Program-made: the position numbers and the translations under genes | Shown here: positions 8,788-17,792 of the stretch, piece after piece | Numbering within the stretch: position 1 is the first letter of the stretch | How the letters are laid out: the number at the start of each line of letters is the position of its first letter | Assembly (NCBI GenBank): GCA_964524185.1 | Contig: CAZGCI010000006.1 | Coordinates: 11,883 to 75,882, forward strand | Direction: 5' to 3' | DNA: 64,000 bases | Source: Thiohalocapsa sp964524185 | GTDB taxonomy: Bacteria; Pseudomonadota; Gammaproteobacteria; Chromatiales; Chromatiaceae | Notes under the pieces: generated by a model | Told to the model about the DNA's origin: nothing | Database searches by the model: none | Seen by the model: only the letters and a program-made list of their open reading frames with translations

Positions 8788-10155
8788 CTAGCCAAAGATT
8801 CGAGCAATATCGACGTAGAAGGCCAATGTCATCAAGCAAAGTATCATCAACATACCGAGACGTTGGCCCTGCGCTTGCACGGACTCCGGCAGCGGGCGCC
8901 CCAGCACGGCTTCTACCGCGAAGTAGAGCAGATGGCCCCCGTCGAGCACGGGGATCGGCAGGAGGTTGAGCAGTCCAAGGCTGACGCTCAGAAGGGCGAG
9001 AAATTGGAGGTAAGGCTCAACACCAAATCGCGCCGTCTTGCCAGCGGCGTCGGCAATGCCGATGGGGCTGCTGAGATTCTCCACCGATGCGCTACCCACC
9101 AGCATGCGCCCGACGATGCGAAGCGTCACCGCCGAGAGATCGCCCACCCGCCACAGCGCCCCGGTGAAGGCGTCCAGCGGACCGTGACGCACCAACACTT
9201 CGACCTCGTCGAAGAGATCGTCGGGCACCTTGGGTCCAGCGCCGATGCGGCCTACCTCACGCCCGTCATCGAGCGTGACGATCAACGGCGTCAGCATCAG
9301 TGCCTGCTCGAGTCCGTCGCGCTCAATCAGGAGCGAAACGGGCTCCCCGGGATGCGCTTGAACCGCTTCAACGAAGTCCGACCAGGCGCCGATCGCCTCG
9401 CCGTTGACCGCCAAGATACGATCGTCCGGCGCAAGCCCCGCAGCGGCGGCGGGTTGTTCGGGAACCACCTCAGCGACCACCGGCGGGATGCTCGGGGTGA
9501 CACTCTGAAGCCCCACCTGAGACAAGAATCCGCGCCCAGGATCAAGCGGCGCGAGGGCTGAGGCAGGCAGCGTGCGCACGACGCGATCGTCGTCGCGCGT
9601 GGCCACGGTGACCGCCACATCGTTACCGCCGAGGGAGGCGGACAGGAGGGCAAACCAGAAATTGCCCCAGGTGGTGACCTCACGGCCGTTGACGCGCTCG
9701 ATTCTGTCCCCCGGTGCAAACTGGGCCTCCGCCGCGATGGACTCCGGTGCAACTGCGCCCACCTCCGCTAGCACGCCCGATTCACCTGCCATCAAGAGGC
9801 CCCAGTACAGCAGGATGGCGAGCAGAAAGTTGGCGACGGGCCCCGCAGCGACGACGAGGCTGCGCTTCCACAACGGCTGGTTGTTGAACGCGTAGGGACG
9901 GTCCTCCGGAGCAACCTCTTCCTCGCGCTCGTCGACCATTTTGACGTAACCGCCGAGCGGCAGGGCAGCGATGACGTACTCGGTGTCGTCGCCCGGGCGG
10001 CGCCAGCTGAAGAGGGCTTTGCCGAAGCCGATGGAGAACCGCAGCACCTTGATGCCGAGCTTACGAGCCACCCAGAAGTGCCCGAACTCGTGGATGGTCA
10101 CCAGCACGAGGATGGCCACGAGGAAGGCCGCGACATTGATGAGGATCGTGAGCAT
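8788..10155 (-). CDS. rseP: Site-2 intramembrane zinc protease RseP
   Basis: RseP cuts the anti-sigma factor RseA within the inner membrane and so releases sigma-E during envelope stress. The 455-aa protein starts with a membrane segment carrying the zinc motif HEFGH (His22, Glu23, His26). It has two PDZ domains in the middle and the second metal motif PIPVLDGGHL near the C-terminus, and it ends in membrane helices. Length matches E. coli (450). It is followed by bamA, giving the usual dxr-rseP-bamA order; about 250 bp to the bamA GTG may hold a sigma-E-type promoter that I could not identify. Confidence 0.96.
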   Translation of the reverse strand: MLTILINVAAFLVAILVLVTIHEFGHFWVARKLGIKVLRFSIGFGKALFSWRRPGDDTEYVIAALPLGGYVKMVDEREEEVAPEDRPYAFNNQPLWKRSLVVAAGPVANFLLAILLYWGLLMAGESGVLAEVGAVAPESIAAEAQFAPGDRIERVNGREVTTWGNFWFALLSASLGGNDVAVTVATRDDDRVVRTLPASALAPLDPGRGFLSQVGLQSVTPSIPPVVAEVVPEQPAAAAGLAPDDRILAVNGEAIGAWSDFVEAVQAHPGEPVSLLIERDGLEQALMLTPLIVTLDDGREVGRIGAGPKVPDDLFDEVEVLVRHGPLDAFTGALWRVGDLSAVTLRIVGRMLVGSASVENLSSPIGIADAAGKTARFGVEPYLQFLALLSVSLGLLNLLPIPVLDGGHLLYFAVEAVLGRPLPESVQAQGQRLGMLMILCLMTLAFYVDIARIFG

Positions 10156-10158
10156 GGC

Positions 10159-11346
10159 CTATGCGACCAGCGCGGTGACGCGTTGTTCCGCAGTGCGCCG
10201 CGCAGCGGCGTCCACGGCGAGCACATGTTCCAGGCCGCTCAGGTCCACCGGCTCCGAGGGCAGCCGATCCATGGTCTGCTCAACCACCCGGGCGATGTCG
10301 GTGAAGCCGATGCCGCCGGCCAGGAAAGCGCCCACGGCCACCTCGTTAGCGGCGTTCAGCACCACGGGCGCCGTGCCGCCCTCGTGCGCCGCTCGGTAAG
10401 CGAGCCGCAGGCAGGGGAAGCGTTCCGGCGCCGGCGGCTCGAAGTCGAGTCGGGCGATCTCGAACAGGTCGAGGGGTGCGACCCCTGCGTCGATGCGCTC
10501 AGGCCAGCCGAGGGCATGGGCGATGGGCGTGCGCATATCCGGGTTGCCGAGCTGCGCCAGCACCGAGCCGTCGGTGTACTGCACCATGGAGTGAATGACG
10601 CTTTGGCGATGCACCACCACCTGAATCCGGTCGGGGCTGGTGGCGAAGAGCCAGCAGGCCTCGATAATCTCGAGGCCCTTGTTCATCATGGTCGCGGAGT
10701 CGACCGAGATCTTCCGCCCCATGCTCCAGTTCGGGTGAGCGATGGCCTGCTCGGGCGTCACAGCCTCCAGGATCTGCGGGTCAGCGTCGCGGAAGGGTCC
10801 TCCAGACGCCGTCAAAAGGATCCGCTCGACCCCGGCTTCCGGCAGACCACACTCATGGGCGGGCGGCAGACATTGAAAGATGGCGTTGTGCTCGCTGTCG
10901 ATGGGAAGCAAGGTCGCGTGATTGTCCCGCGCGGCGTTCATCAAGAGAGCGCCTGCCACCACCAAGGCCTCCTTATTGGCCAGCATCAGGCGTTTCCCTG
11001 CACGTGCCGCAGCGAGGCTGGACATGAGTCCCGCAGCACCGACGATGGCGGCCATGACGTAGTCCACCTCGGTCAGCGCGGCCACCTCGGTGAGCGCGTC
11101 GGCGCCGCGCAGCACTTGCGGCGGGTCGGCCATGTCCGCAAGCAACGCCTCAAGCGTCGCGGCTGCAGTGGTGTCCACCATCACGGCATAGCTAGGCCGA
11201 AACCGGCGGCACTGCGCCGCGAGCCGCTCTGCGTTGCGGTGCGCCGTCAACGCGACGACCCGAAACCGTTGTGGATGTCGGGCAACGACGTCGAGCGTGC
11301 TGACGCCGATGGAGCCCGTTGAGCCCAAGATCGCGATGCCTTTCAT
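10159..11346 (-). CDS. dxr: 1-deoxy-D-xylulose-5-phosphate reductoisomerase
   Basis: Dxr makes MEP from DXP, the committed step of non-mevalonate isoprenoid synthesis, using NADPH. The 395-aa protein starts MKGIAILGSTGSIGVSTLDV, the family NADPH-binding signature. The metal-binding acidic cluster (PIDSEHNAIFQCL) and GRKISVDSATMMNKGLE follow. Start ATG 11346 overlaps the cdsA stop by 4 bp; the open frame extends upstream but the signature fixes the start. Confidence 0.97.
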   Translation of the reverse strand: MKGIAILGSTGSIGVSTLDVVARHPQRFRVVALTAHRNAERLAAQCRRFRPSYAVMVDTTAAATLEALLADMADPPQVLRGADALTEVAALTEVDYVMAAIVGAAGLMSSLAAARAGKRLMLANKEALVVAGALLMNAARDNHATLLPIDSEHNAIFQCLPPAHECGLPEAGVERILLTASGGPFRDADPQILEAVTPEQAIAHPNWSMGRKISVDSATMMNKGLEIIEACWLFATSPDRIQVVVHRQSVIHSMVQYTDGSVLAQLGNPDMRTPIAHALGWPERIDAGVAPLDLFEIARLDFEPPAPERFPCLRLAYRAAHEGGTAPVVLNAANEVAVGAFLAGGIGFTDIARVVEQTMDRLPSEPVDLSGLEHVLAVDAAARRTAEQRVTALVA

Positions 11347-12167
11347 TGCACCAACCCCAACCAGAACAAGCCCAAAACGAACACCGGCGCCGCGGCGGTC
11401 ATACTGTCGATGCGGTCCAACACCCCGCCGTGGCCCGGCAAGAGCGTACCCGCGTCCTTGACGCCACGCCGGCGTTTGAGCCAACTTTCAAATAGATCAC
11501 CCACCACGGACAGTGCCACGGTGATCATGCCGAGCAGCACCAGTGCCGCCGTGGCCGTGGCCCCCAAACCCAGCGCAACGCCGGCGAGCAGCAGGCCGAG
11601 GCCGCTCGCGACCAGGGCACCTAGGAGGCCCTCCCAGGTCTTGCCCGGGCTAAGCTGCGGGGCAAGCTTGCGCCGACCGAAGCGCCCGCCGACGAAATAG
11701 GCCGCGGAGTCTGCCAGGGCGATCAAGCAGATCAGTCCGAGCACCGCGACGGGCCCACCGCTGACCTCGCCGTGCAGGCGCACCAGTGCCAGCCAGGGCG
11801 CAGCAAGGATCAAGAGGCCCAATGCCAGCAACAGACGATCCGACGCACTCGTCGCCGGCCGCAGTGGCAAACGGCGCAGCGTCAGGGCGACGATGAGCCA
11901 CCACAACACCGCGGGCACCAAAAGATCGACACCCGCGGAGCCCACCCAGAGCAGCACCAGTGTCAGCCCAAGCGCCAAGACAGCGGTTGCTCGCGCCGCC
12001 GGCCGGACGACACCGACGAGCAGCCCCCACTCCCAGGCAGCCAGCAGGACGATGATGGCCATGACGACTGCGAAGAGTGCCGTGGGCAACAGCAGCACGG
12101 CGGCGACGACGCCTGGCACGAGCCAAGCCGTGGTAAGTAAGCGCTGGCGCAGGGCGTCGTTCGGCAC
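11343..12167 (-). CDS. cdsA: Phosphatidate cytidylyltransferase
   Basis: CdsA makes CDP-diacylglycerol from phosphatidate and CTP, the branch point of phospholipid synthesis, in the inner membrane. The C-terminal signature is clear: SPGKTWEGLLGA, then DLFESWLKRR, then GHGGVLDRIDSM. Seven to eight hydrophobic helices cover the rest. I chose GTG at 12167 with a GAGG five bases upstream, giving 274 aa (E. coli 285). The longer frame from 12254 would overlap uppS by about 80 bp with a Pro/Ser-rich, unlikely N-terminus. Confidence 0.93.
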   Translation of the reverse strand: MPNDALRQRLLTTAWLVPGVVAAVLLLPTALFAVVMAIIVLLAAWEWGLLVGVVRPAARATAVLALGLTLVLLWVGSAGVDLLVPAVLWWLIVALTLRRLPLRPATSASDRLLLALGLLILAAPWLALVRLHGEVSGGPVAVLGLICLIALADSAAYFVGGRFGRRKLAPQLSPGKTWEGLLGALVASGLGLLLAGVALGLGATATAALVLLGMITVALSVVGDLFESWLKRRRGVKDAGTLLPGHGGVLDRIDSMTAAAPVFVLGLFWLGLVQ

Positions 12168-12174
12168 CGTTGCC

Positions 12175-12954
12175 TCAGCCGCCCACGGCGTGGGCGCTGG
12201 CCGCGATCTGCTCACTGGTGAGCCCGAAGCGCCGCTGCCGCCGGGCGAAGTCATTCAGCGCGGTGGCATAGGCGTCGGCATCGAATTCCGGCCACATGAG
12301 GTCCGAGAAGTAGAGCTCGGCGTAAGCAGATTGCCAGAGCAGGAAATTGCTGATGCGCTTCTCGCCGCCGGTGCGGATGAACAGGTCCGGATCTGGCACG
12401 TCCGGAAAGGAGAGTCGCGAGGCGACGGTAGCCTCGTTGATGGCGTCGGGCGACAGCCGCCCGGCAGCCGCCTCACGGGCGAGGGCACGCACCGCCTGCG
12501 TGATGTCCCAGCGGCCGCCGTAGTTGGCGGCCACCTGGAGCGTGAGCCGGCGATTGTGGCAAGTGGCAGCCTCTGCTGCCTCGAATTGCGCGCGCAGACG
12601 GTCGGAAAATGCGGATAGATCGCCGATCGTGCGCAGCCGCACGTCGTGCTCGACGAGGCGCTGAACCTCCGCCTGCAGCGTGCTCATGAAGAGCTCCATC
12701 AGGACGGTGACCTCGCCGCGCGGACGGCGCCAGTTCTCACTGCTGAAGGCGAACAGCGTGAGTACGCCGACACCTTGTCGAATGCTCTCCTCCACCACGG
12801 CGCGCACGCTCTTTGCGCCGGCACGATGGCCGGCGCTGCGTGGGAGGCCGCGCTGGTTGGCCCAGCGCCCGTTGCCATCCATGATGATCGCGACATGCGC
12901 CGGCACACCCCTTGGCCGGCCACTCTCATCGATGGCTGTGATCTGGCTAGTCAC
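12175..12954 (-). CDS. uppS: Undecaprenyl diphosphate synthase
   Basis: UppS is the cis-prenyltransferase that builds the C55 carrier for peptidoglycan and O-antigen synthesis. The 259-aa protein has the family signature IIMDGNGRWANQRG with catalytic Asp26, then GHRAGAKSVR. The FSSENWRRP segment and the C-terminal RTGGEKRISNFLLWQSAYAE follow. Length is typical. It lies 30 bp after frr and is followed by cdsA 7 bp later. Confidence 0.97.
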   Translation of the reverse strand: MTSQITAIDESGRPRGVPAHVAIIMDGNGRWANQRGLPRSAGHRAGAKSVRAVVEESIRQGVGVLTLFAFSSENWRRPRGEVTVLMELFMSTLQAEVQRLVEHDVRLRTIGDLSAFSDRLRAQFEAAEAATCHNRRLTLQVAANYGGRWDITQAVRALAREAAAGRLSPDAINEATVASRLSFPDVPDPDLFIRTGGEKRISNFLLWQSAYAELYFSDLMWPEFDADAYATALNDFARRQRRFGLTSEQIAASAHAVGG

Positions 12955-12984
12955 TTGCAGGATGTCGTGCGTGCGCGGCCGAGC

Positions 12985-13542
12985 TCAGATGGACATCAGA
13001 TCCGCTTCCTTCTCCGCCAAGATCCGATCCACCTCTTTGATGAACTGGTCTGTCAGCTTCTGCACGACCTCTTCCCCGCGATGCTCGTCGTCCTCGGAAA
13101 TGAGCTTCTCCTTGACCGCCTCCTTGAGCTGTTGATTGGCGTCGCGTCGGATGTTGCGCACGGCCACCCGCGCCTGCTCCGCCTCCGCGCGGGCGATTTT
13201 CTGGAGGTCGCGGCGGCGTTCCTCGGTCAACGGCGGCATGGGCACGCGGATCACGGTGCCAGCCGTGTTGGGGTTGACGCCGAGGTCTGACTGAATGATG
13301 GCCTTCTCGACCGCGGCGACCATGTTGCGGTCCCAGGGCGTCACGGTCAGCGTACGCGCATCTTCCACAGCGACGCTCGCCGCTTGGCTGATGGGCACGT
13401 CGCTGCCGTAATACGACACCCGAATGTGGTCGAGTAGCGATGGATGCGCCCGCCCGGTCCGGATTTTCGCAAGCTCATGGCTCAACGCCTCAGCGCTCTT
13501 GCCCATGCGCTCGGCCGCATCTTTTTTGATGTCGTCGATCAT
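12985..13542 (-). CDS. frr: Ribosome recycling factor
   Basis: RRF, with EF-G, splits the post-termination ribosome. The 185-aa protein has the expected length and sequence along its whole extent, for example LAKIRTGRAHPSLLD, the beta-domain segment LTVTPWDRNMVAAVEKAI and the C-terminal helix DRILAEKEADLMSI. Its start overlaps the pyrH stop by 4 bp, so the pair is coupled. Confidence 0.97.
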   Translation of the reverse strand: MIDDIKKDAAERMGKSAEALSHELAKIRTGRAHPSLLDHIRVSYYGSDVPISQAASVAVEDARTLTVTPWDRNMVAAVEKAIIQSDLGVNPNTAGTVIRVPMPPLTEERRRDLQKIARAEAEQARVAVRNIRRDANQQLKEAVKEKLISEDDEHRGEEVVQKLTDQFIKEVDRILAEKEADLMSI

Positions 13543-14273
13543 GTCTCGTGTCCAGGCTCGACTAAGGAGCCGATGTCCTCCCCGGCGGCTACCCGCTTGA
13601 GTGCGCCGGGCTCGAAAATACTCATGACCCGCAAGGGAACACCGTTATCCCGGCAGAGCACGATGGCTGTGAGATCCATCACACCCAGGCGCTCACGCAA
13701 TGCCCGATCATAGGTGATGCGCGGATAGAACTGCGCGTCAGGGTCTTGCCTTGGATCTGCGGAATAGACGCCGTCTACCATGGTCGCTTTGACCATCAAG
13801 TCCGCATTGATCTCGACTGCGCGGAGACTGGCGGCAGAGTCCGTCGTAAAAAACGGGTTGCCGGTGCCCGCAGCAAAGAGCACGACTCGCCCCTTCTCTA
13901 GGTGGTCCACGGCGCGCCGACGCGTGTAGTCCTCGCAGACTTGGCTGATCTTGAGCGCAGACATGACCCGGGCGGGTACGCCGATGCGCTCAAGCGCGTC
14001 TTGCATGGCCAACGCATTCATCACGGTGGCCAGCATGCCCATGTGGTCGCCAGTGACGCGGTCCATGCCGCGAGCGGCGAGCCCCGCGCCGCGGAAGATG
14101 TTGCCGCCGCCCAAGACCAAAGCAATTTCGGTGCCAGTGCGGGCACAGTCCGCCACGTCCTGGGCCAGACGCGCGAGCACATCAGGGTCGATACCGCACT
14201 CGCCGTCGCCGAGCAACGCCTCGCCGCTCAACTTGACCAACAGCCGCTGCGGTCGTGCGAGTTCTTCACTCAT
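13539..14273 (-). CDS. pyrH: UMP kinase
   Basis: PyrH phosphorylates UMP to UDP and is allosterically controlled by GTP and UTP. The 244-aa protein begins, after a short tail, with LLVKLSGEALLGD (the P-loop-like phosphate site of the amino-acid-kinase fold), followed by ALVLGGGNIFRGAGL and the acidic TDSAASLRAVEI segment. Start ATG 14273 is set by family length; the open frame extends upstream to 14438 without homology. 306 bp separate it from tsf. Confidence 0.96.
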   Translation of the reverse strand: MSEELARPQRLLVKLSGEALLGDGECGIDPDVLARLAQDVADCARTGTEIALVLGGGNIFRGAGLAARGMDRVTGDHMGMLATVMNALAMQDALERIGVPARVMSALKISQVCEDYTRRRAVDHLEKGRVVLFAAGTGNPFFTTDSAASLRAVEINADLMVKATMVDGVYSADPRQDPDAQFYPRITYDRALRERLGVMDLTAIVLCRDNGVPLRVMSIFEPGALKRVAAGEDIGSLVEPGHET

Positions 14274-14579
14274 GGTTGGCTGGTCCTTGGCAACGTTGGA
14301 GAAGACGTTAGAAAGCCGCTGGCAACGGGGGGCGCCATAAGGACACTGCTCGTGGAAAAGTGCGGGAGCCGACACTGCGGAGCCCCGGCGCAGAGCCCCG
14401 ACCAGCGGACCTCGAGCCCGTGTGGGGCCTAAAAGCATGTGCGCATAGGCACCGAGGTGCGGCGGCGTGTTGAGTTCGGCCTCGACGGTAGCAGAGGGCG
14501 GAGGGCGAGGGGCTGTGGATTGCGGGAATCGCGCATGGCTGATAGGCGTCCCACAATCGCGAAGTCCCTCGGCGATGCG
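14274..14579. other. Spacer between tsf and pyrH, nothing recognised
   Basis: This 306-bp stretch lies downstream of tsf and upstream of pyrH. Open frames in it have no recognisable product. It probably holds the partial terminator or internal promoter that often separates rpsB-tsf from pyrH, but I see no hairpin with a T-run and no clear promoter boxes. Confidence 0.4.
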
Positions 14580-15470
14580 TCACTCCGCTTGCTTGGTCTG
14601 CGCCTGCACCTCTTCTGCGAAGTTCTCAGCCTTTTTTTCCAGACCCTCGCCAACCTCGAGCCGTGCGAAGGATGCAACCCGTGCACCCGCCTGCTTGAGC
14701 AGCTTTTCGACCGTCGTATCCGGGTCCTTGACGAAGGCCTGGCCCATCAGGGTCACCTCCTCCGTGAACTTCCGCATGCGTCCGCCGATGATTTTGTCGA
14801 CGATCTCGGGTGGCTTGCCGCTCTCTAATGCCTGGGCACGAAAGATCTCGCGCTCGCGCTCGAGGGCCTCCGCCGGGACGTCATCGGCACTGACGCACAT
14901 CGGATTGGTTGCGGCGATGTGCATGGCGATATCACGGCCGAGGGCAGCGTCGCCGCCGACAAGATCCACGATGACGCCGATGCGCACGCCGTGGCGGTAG
15001 CTGTGCAGGCGACCCGCAGGCGCGTCAAAGCGCACGATGCGTCGTAATTGCACGTTCTCGCCCACCTTGGAGATGAGGGCCTCACGCGCAGCGTTCACGG
15101 TCATCTCAGGTGCACCGGCCAGCGGCTGCTCGGCCAGCGTTCCAATGTCCGCGGCCGCGCTCCCGAGCGCGGTCTCGCCGACGGCCGTCGCGAAACCAAC
15201 GAAGTTGCCGTCTTTCGCGACAAAATCGGTCTCGCTATTGACCTCGACCATGACACCGCGGCTGCCGTCATCGGCGATACACAGCTCCACGACGCCATCG
15301 GCGGCAATGCGCCCGGCCTTCTTGGCGGCTTTTGCCTGCCCGGACTTGCGCATCGCCTCGATCGCTGCGTCGATGTCCCCATCGGATTCCTGCAGGGCGC
15401 GCTTACACTCCATCATGCCCGCGCCGGTGCGCTCGCGTAACTCCTTGACTAAACTGGCAGAGATTGCCAT
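14580..15470 (-). CDS. tsf: Elongation factor Ts
   Basis: EF-Ts exchanges GDP for GTP on EF-Tu. The 296-aa protein opens with the UBA-like domain (VKELRERTGAGMMECKRAL) and contains the key TDFVAKDGNF motif that inserts into EF-Tu (about residues 80-90). Two core subdomains and the C-terminal module follow. It lies 101 bp after rpsB, forming the usual rpsB-tsf operon. Confidence 0.97.
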   Translation of the reverse strand: MAISASLVKELRERTGAGMMECKRALQESDGDIDAAIEAMRKSGQAKAAKKAGRIAADGVVELCIADDGSRGVMVEVNSETDFVAKDGNFVGFATAVGETALGSAAADIGTLAEQPLAGAPEMTVNAAREALISKVGENVQLRRIVRFDAPAGRLHSYRHGVRIGVIVDLVGGDAALGRDIAMHIAATNPMCVSADDVPAEALEREREIFRAQALESGKPPEIVDKIIGGRMRKFTEEVTLMGQAFVKDPDTTVEKLLKQAGARVASFARLEVGEGLEKKAENFAEEVQAQTKQAE

Positions 15471-15571
15471 TGCCTACTCCAGATGCTGGAAAACGGAAAA
15501 AGTCGGCTTCGGAAGCCGGCACGAGCGCCCGCGGCGCGGGCACCGTGCGCGTTGGCTAGCGACGCAGCGGC

Positions 15572-16381
15572 TCAACTCGCCGCCGCAGCTTCGGTCTGGG
15601 CTTCAGTCTGGGCTTCAGTCTGGGCTTCGGCTGGCGGGGCCGCAGGCGCTTCTGGCTCGGGTATTGGCATGTCGTCGCGACGTCCGGCCATGGCGGCGGC
15701 GGTCTGTCGGCCGTCGAGGATCGCGTCCGCGGCACCCTCGATGTAGAGCCGCACAGCTCGGATAGCGTCGTCGTTGCCGGGAATCACGTAGTCGATCCGG
15801 CTCGGGTCATTGTTGGTGTCCACGACACCAACCACCGGGATACCGAGCTTGTTGGCTTCGGCGATGGCGATATTCTCGTGACCGACATCGATGACGAACA
15901 TCGCGTCCGGCAGGCCGTCCATCTTTTTAATCCCGCCGAGGCTGCGCTCGAGCTTCTCACGCTCGCGACTGAGCGTGAGGGCCTCTTTCTTGCCGAAGCG
16001 CTCAATGCTGCCGTCCTCGAACATGGCCTCCAGATCCTTCAGGCGTTGAATGGACTGGCGCACCGTTTTGAAGTTCGTGAGCATGCCGCCGAGCCAGCGA
16101 TGGTTCACATACGGCATGCCGCAGCGGCTTGCGTGCTCGCGAATCGCCTCCTGGGCGGCACGTTTGGTGCCAACGAAGAGTACCCGCCCGCCATTGGCGG
16201 CAAGCTTGCCGAGATAGCCCACCGCCTCTTGGTAGAGGGGCAGGGTCTTTTCCAGGTTGACGATATGGATCTTGTTGCGCTGGCCGAAGATGTATGCAGC
16301 CATCTTCGGGTTCCAGTATCGGGTCTGATGCCCGAAATGGACACCGGCTTGCAGCATTTGCCGCATCGAGACTTCGCTCAT
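15572..16381 (-). CDS. rpsB: 30S ribosomal protein S2
   Basis: S2 joins the 30S subunit late and is needed for S1 binding. The 269-aa protein carries the signatures MRQMLQAGVHFGHQTRYWNP and GIPVVGVVDTNNDPSRIDYV. The body ends near residue 240. The rest is a low-complexity tail with repeated TEAQ units encoded by a 12-bp tandem repeat (15589-15636). A leader of about 400 nt precedes it, the position of the S2 autoregulatory leader in enterobacteria. Confidence 0.97.
   Translation of the reverse strand: MSEVSMRQMLQAGVHFGHQTRYWNPKMAAYIFGQRNKIHIVNLEKTLPLYQEAVGYLGKLAANGGRVLFVGTKRAAQEAIREHASRCGMPYVNHRWLGGMLTNFKTVRQSIQRLKDLEAMFEDGSIERFGKKEALTLSREREKLERSLGGIKKMDGLPDAMFVIDVGHENIAIAEANKLGIPVVGVVDTNNDPSRIDYVIPGNDDAIRAVRLYIEGAADAILDGRQTAAAMAGRRDDMPIPEPEAPAAPPAEAQTEAQTEAQTEAAAAS
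15589..15636 (-). repeat. In-frame 12-bp tandem repeat in rpsB tail
   Basis: Four near-identical 12-bp units (cttcagtctggg on the plus strand) encode repeated Thr-Glu-Ala-Gln. Unit count could vary without breaking the frame. Confidence 0.85.
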
Positions 16382-16624
16382 GTGAGAACCTCAAGTTTGG
16401 GTTGAACCTCCACGTGTCCCATGGCGCAACCCGAGTCTCGGGCACCCCACACCATGTGTCGACGCGTGTGTGTCGTTATCGGTCGTCGTGTCGTAGCAGA
16501 TCAGTGGCCGCAGCCCATCGGGCGCCACGGTGATGCGGACTGGCCGTTTCGTCTGGACCGGCAGGTGCCGGTTATCAGGGTCCCTGAGGCAGTGCGCCGC
16601 TGCTGTTCAGCGCCATCCGCGCAA

Positions 16625-16642
16625 GCCTGCCCCTGGGCAGGC
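16625..16642 (-). ncRNA. Leader hairpin upstream of rpsB
   Basis: A perfect inverted repeat, GCCTGCCC then two bases then GGGCAGGC, lies within the predicted 5' leader of rpsB about 245 bases before the start codon. It may belong to an S2-binding leader structure. It has no following T-run on the minus strand, so it is not a simple terminator. Confidence 0.4.
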
Positions 16643-16785
16643 GCCTGGTGACATCAGCTGCGCTGCGTCACAACCTTGGGAGGAGTGTCGCGCTGACCAA
16701 TGCTGGGCGACCGTCGGCGCTGAGCGGCTGGCACTGTATCGGCACACTCCAAAGAAGGACGGCCGTTTGCCCAGATCCGCCCCGC

Positions 16786-16815
16786 CTTATACCATGCGGG
16801 GGCTTTTTCGAGCAA
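16786..16815 (-). promoter_or_regulatory. Sigma-70 promoter for rpsB-tsf
   Basis: On the minus strand TTGCTC (-35, plus 16810-16815) is followed after 18 bases by TATAAG (-10, plus 16786-16791). A GC-rich discriminator (GCGGGGCGG) follows, as in stringently controlled ribosomal promoters. The predicted start is near 16780. Confidence 0.65.
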
Positions 16816-16902
16816 TCTTGCACCCAGGGATCGCAACGCCCATGTCAGGCGCTTGGCCCTAACTGCGCACTGGGATGAACCGTGGACGCCGCTCAGAACA
16901 CC

Positions 16903-17682
16903 ATGGCCGTCAGCATCAAAACCGACGCCGAGATCGCCAAGATGCGCGTCGCCGGCCGTCTCGCAGCAGAGGTGCTGGAGATGATTGGCGAGCACGTCGT
17001 TCCCGGCATCACGACTGGGGAGCTCGACCGCATCTGCCACGAGTACATCACAGCCGTCCAGAGGGCCGTTCCAGCACCCCTGAACTATCGTGGCTTCCCA
17101 CGCTCGATCTGTACTTCGGTCAACAATCAGGTCTGCCACGGCATACCGGGCAACAAGCGCCTCAAGCGCGGGGACATCGTCAACGTCGACATCACCGTCA
17201 TCAAGGATGGCTACCACGGTGACACCAGCAAAATGTTCTTCGTCGGCGAGCCGTCGGTGCTCGCCAAGCGCCTCGTGAGCATCACGCAGCAGGCGATGTA
17301 CACCGGCATCGAGGCCGTTCGGCCAGGCGCGACCCTAGGCGACATCGGCTACGCCATCCAGACCTTCGTGGAGGGTCATCGATATTCCGTCGTGCGTGAG
17401 TATTGCGGGCATGGGATCGGCCGCGAATTTCACGAAGATCCGCAGGTGCTGCACTACGGCAAGCCCGCGGACGGCCTGACGCTGCAGCCCGGTATGTGCT
17501 TCACCATCGAGCCAATGGTCAACGCGGGTAAACGCCAGGTGAAACTGCTCCCGGACGGTTGGACCGTTGTCACCAAGGACCGCAGCCTCTCGGCGCAATG
17601 GGAACACACCATCCTGGTGACACACGACGGGTATGAGATCCTGACGCTGCGCGACGAAGAGCGCGCGAGCACCGCGGCCTGA
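16903..17682 (+). CDS. map: Methionine aminopeptidase, type I
   Basis: MAP removes the initiator methionine from nascent proteins. The 259-aa protein shows the metal ligands in the segments VNVDITVIKDGYHGDTS, GHGIGREFHE, FTIEPMVN and QWEHTILV. An in-frame GTG at 16882 would add seven residues. I prefer ATG 16903 because MAVSIKTDAEIAKMRVAGR then lines up with the E. coli start MAISIKT. It is divergent from rpsB and followed by glnD 110 bp later, the same order as in E. coli. Confidence 0.95.
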   Translation: MAVSIKTDAEIAKMRVAGRLAAEVLEMIGEHVVPGITTGELDRICHEYITAVQRAVPAPLNYRGFPRSICTSVNNQVCHGIPGNKRLKRGDIVNVDITVIKDGYHGDTSKMFFVGEPSVLAKRLVSITQQAMYTGIEAVRPGATLGDIGYAIQTFVEGHRYSVVREYCGHGIGREFHEDPQVLHYGKPADGLTLQPGMCFTIEPMVNAGKRQVKLLPDGWTVVTKDRSLSAQWEHTILVTHDGYEILTLRDEERASTAA

Positions 17683-17792
17683 CGCGGGCGCGAAGCGCAG
17701 GCGGAGCACCGGGAATACGGCCGCCGGCCGCACCGGCCGGTCGCCTGCCGGACCGCCGGCACTGTCGCAAGAACTTCCCCAGAGCCGCCCCT

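Larger units (their letters stand above)
16382..16902. other. Divergent rpsB/map control region with long rpsB leader
   Basis: No gene lies in this 521-bp stretch. It holds a good promoter for rpsB at 16786-16815, so the rpsB transcript would have a leader of about 400 nt. The leader contains a hairpin (16625-16642) and possibly more structure. In gammaproteobacteria the map-rpsB spacer encodes the S2 leader RNA through which S2 represses its own operon. I infer an equivalent here but did not verify the conserved leader motif. Promoter boxes for map are not obvious. Confidence 0.55.

Noticed and set aside
10078..11322. 414-codon plus-strand frame
   Set aside because: Antisense to dxr; shadow of codon bias.
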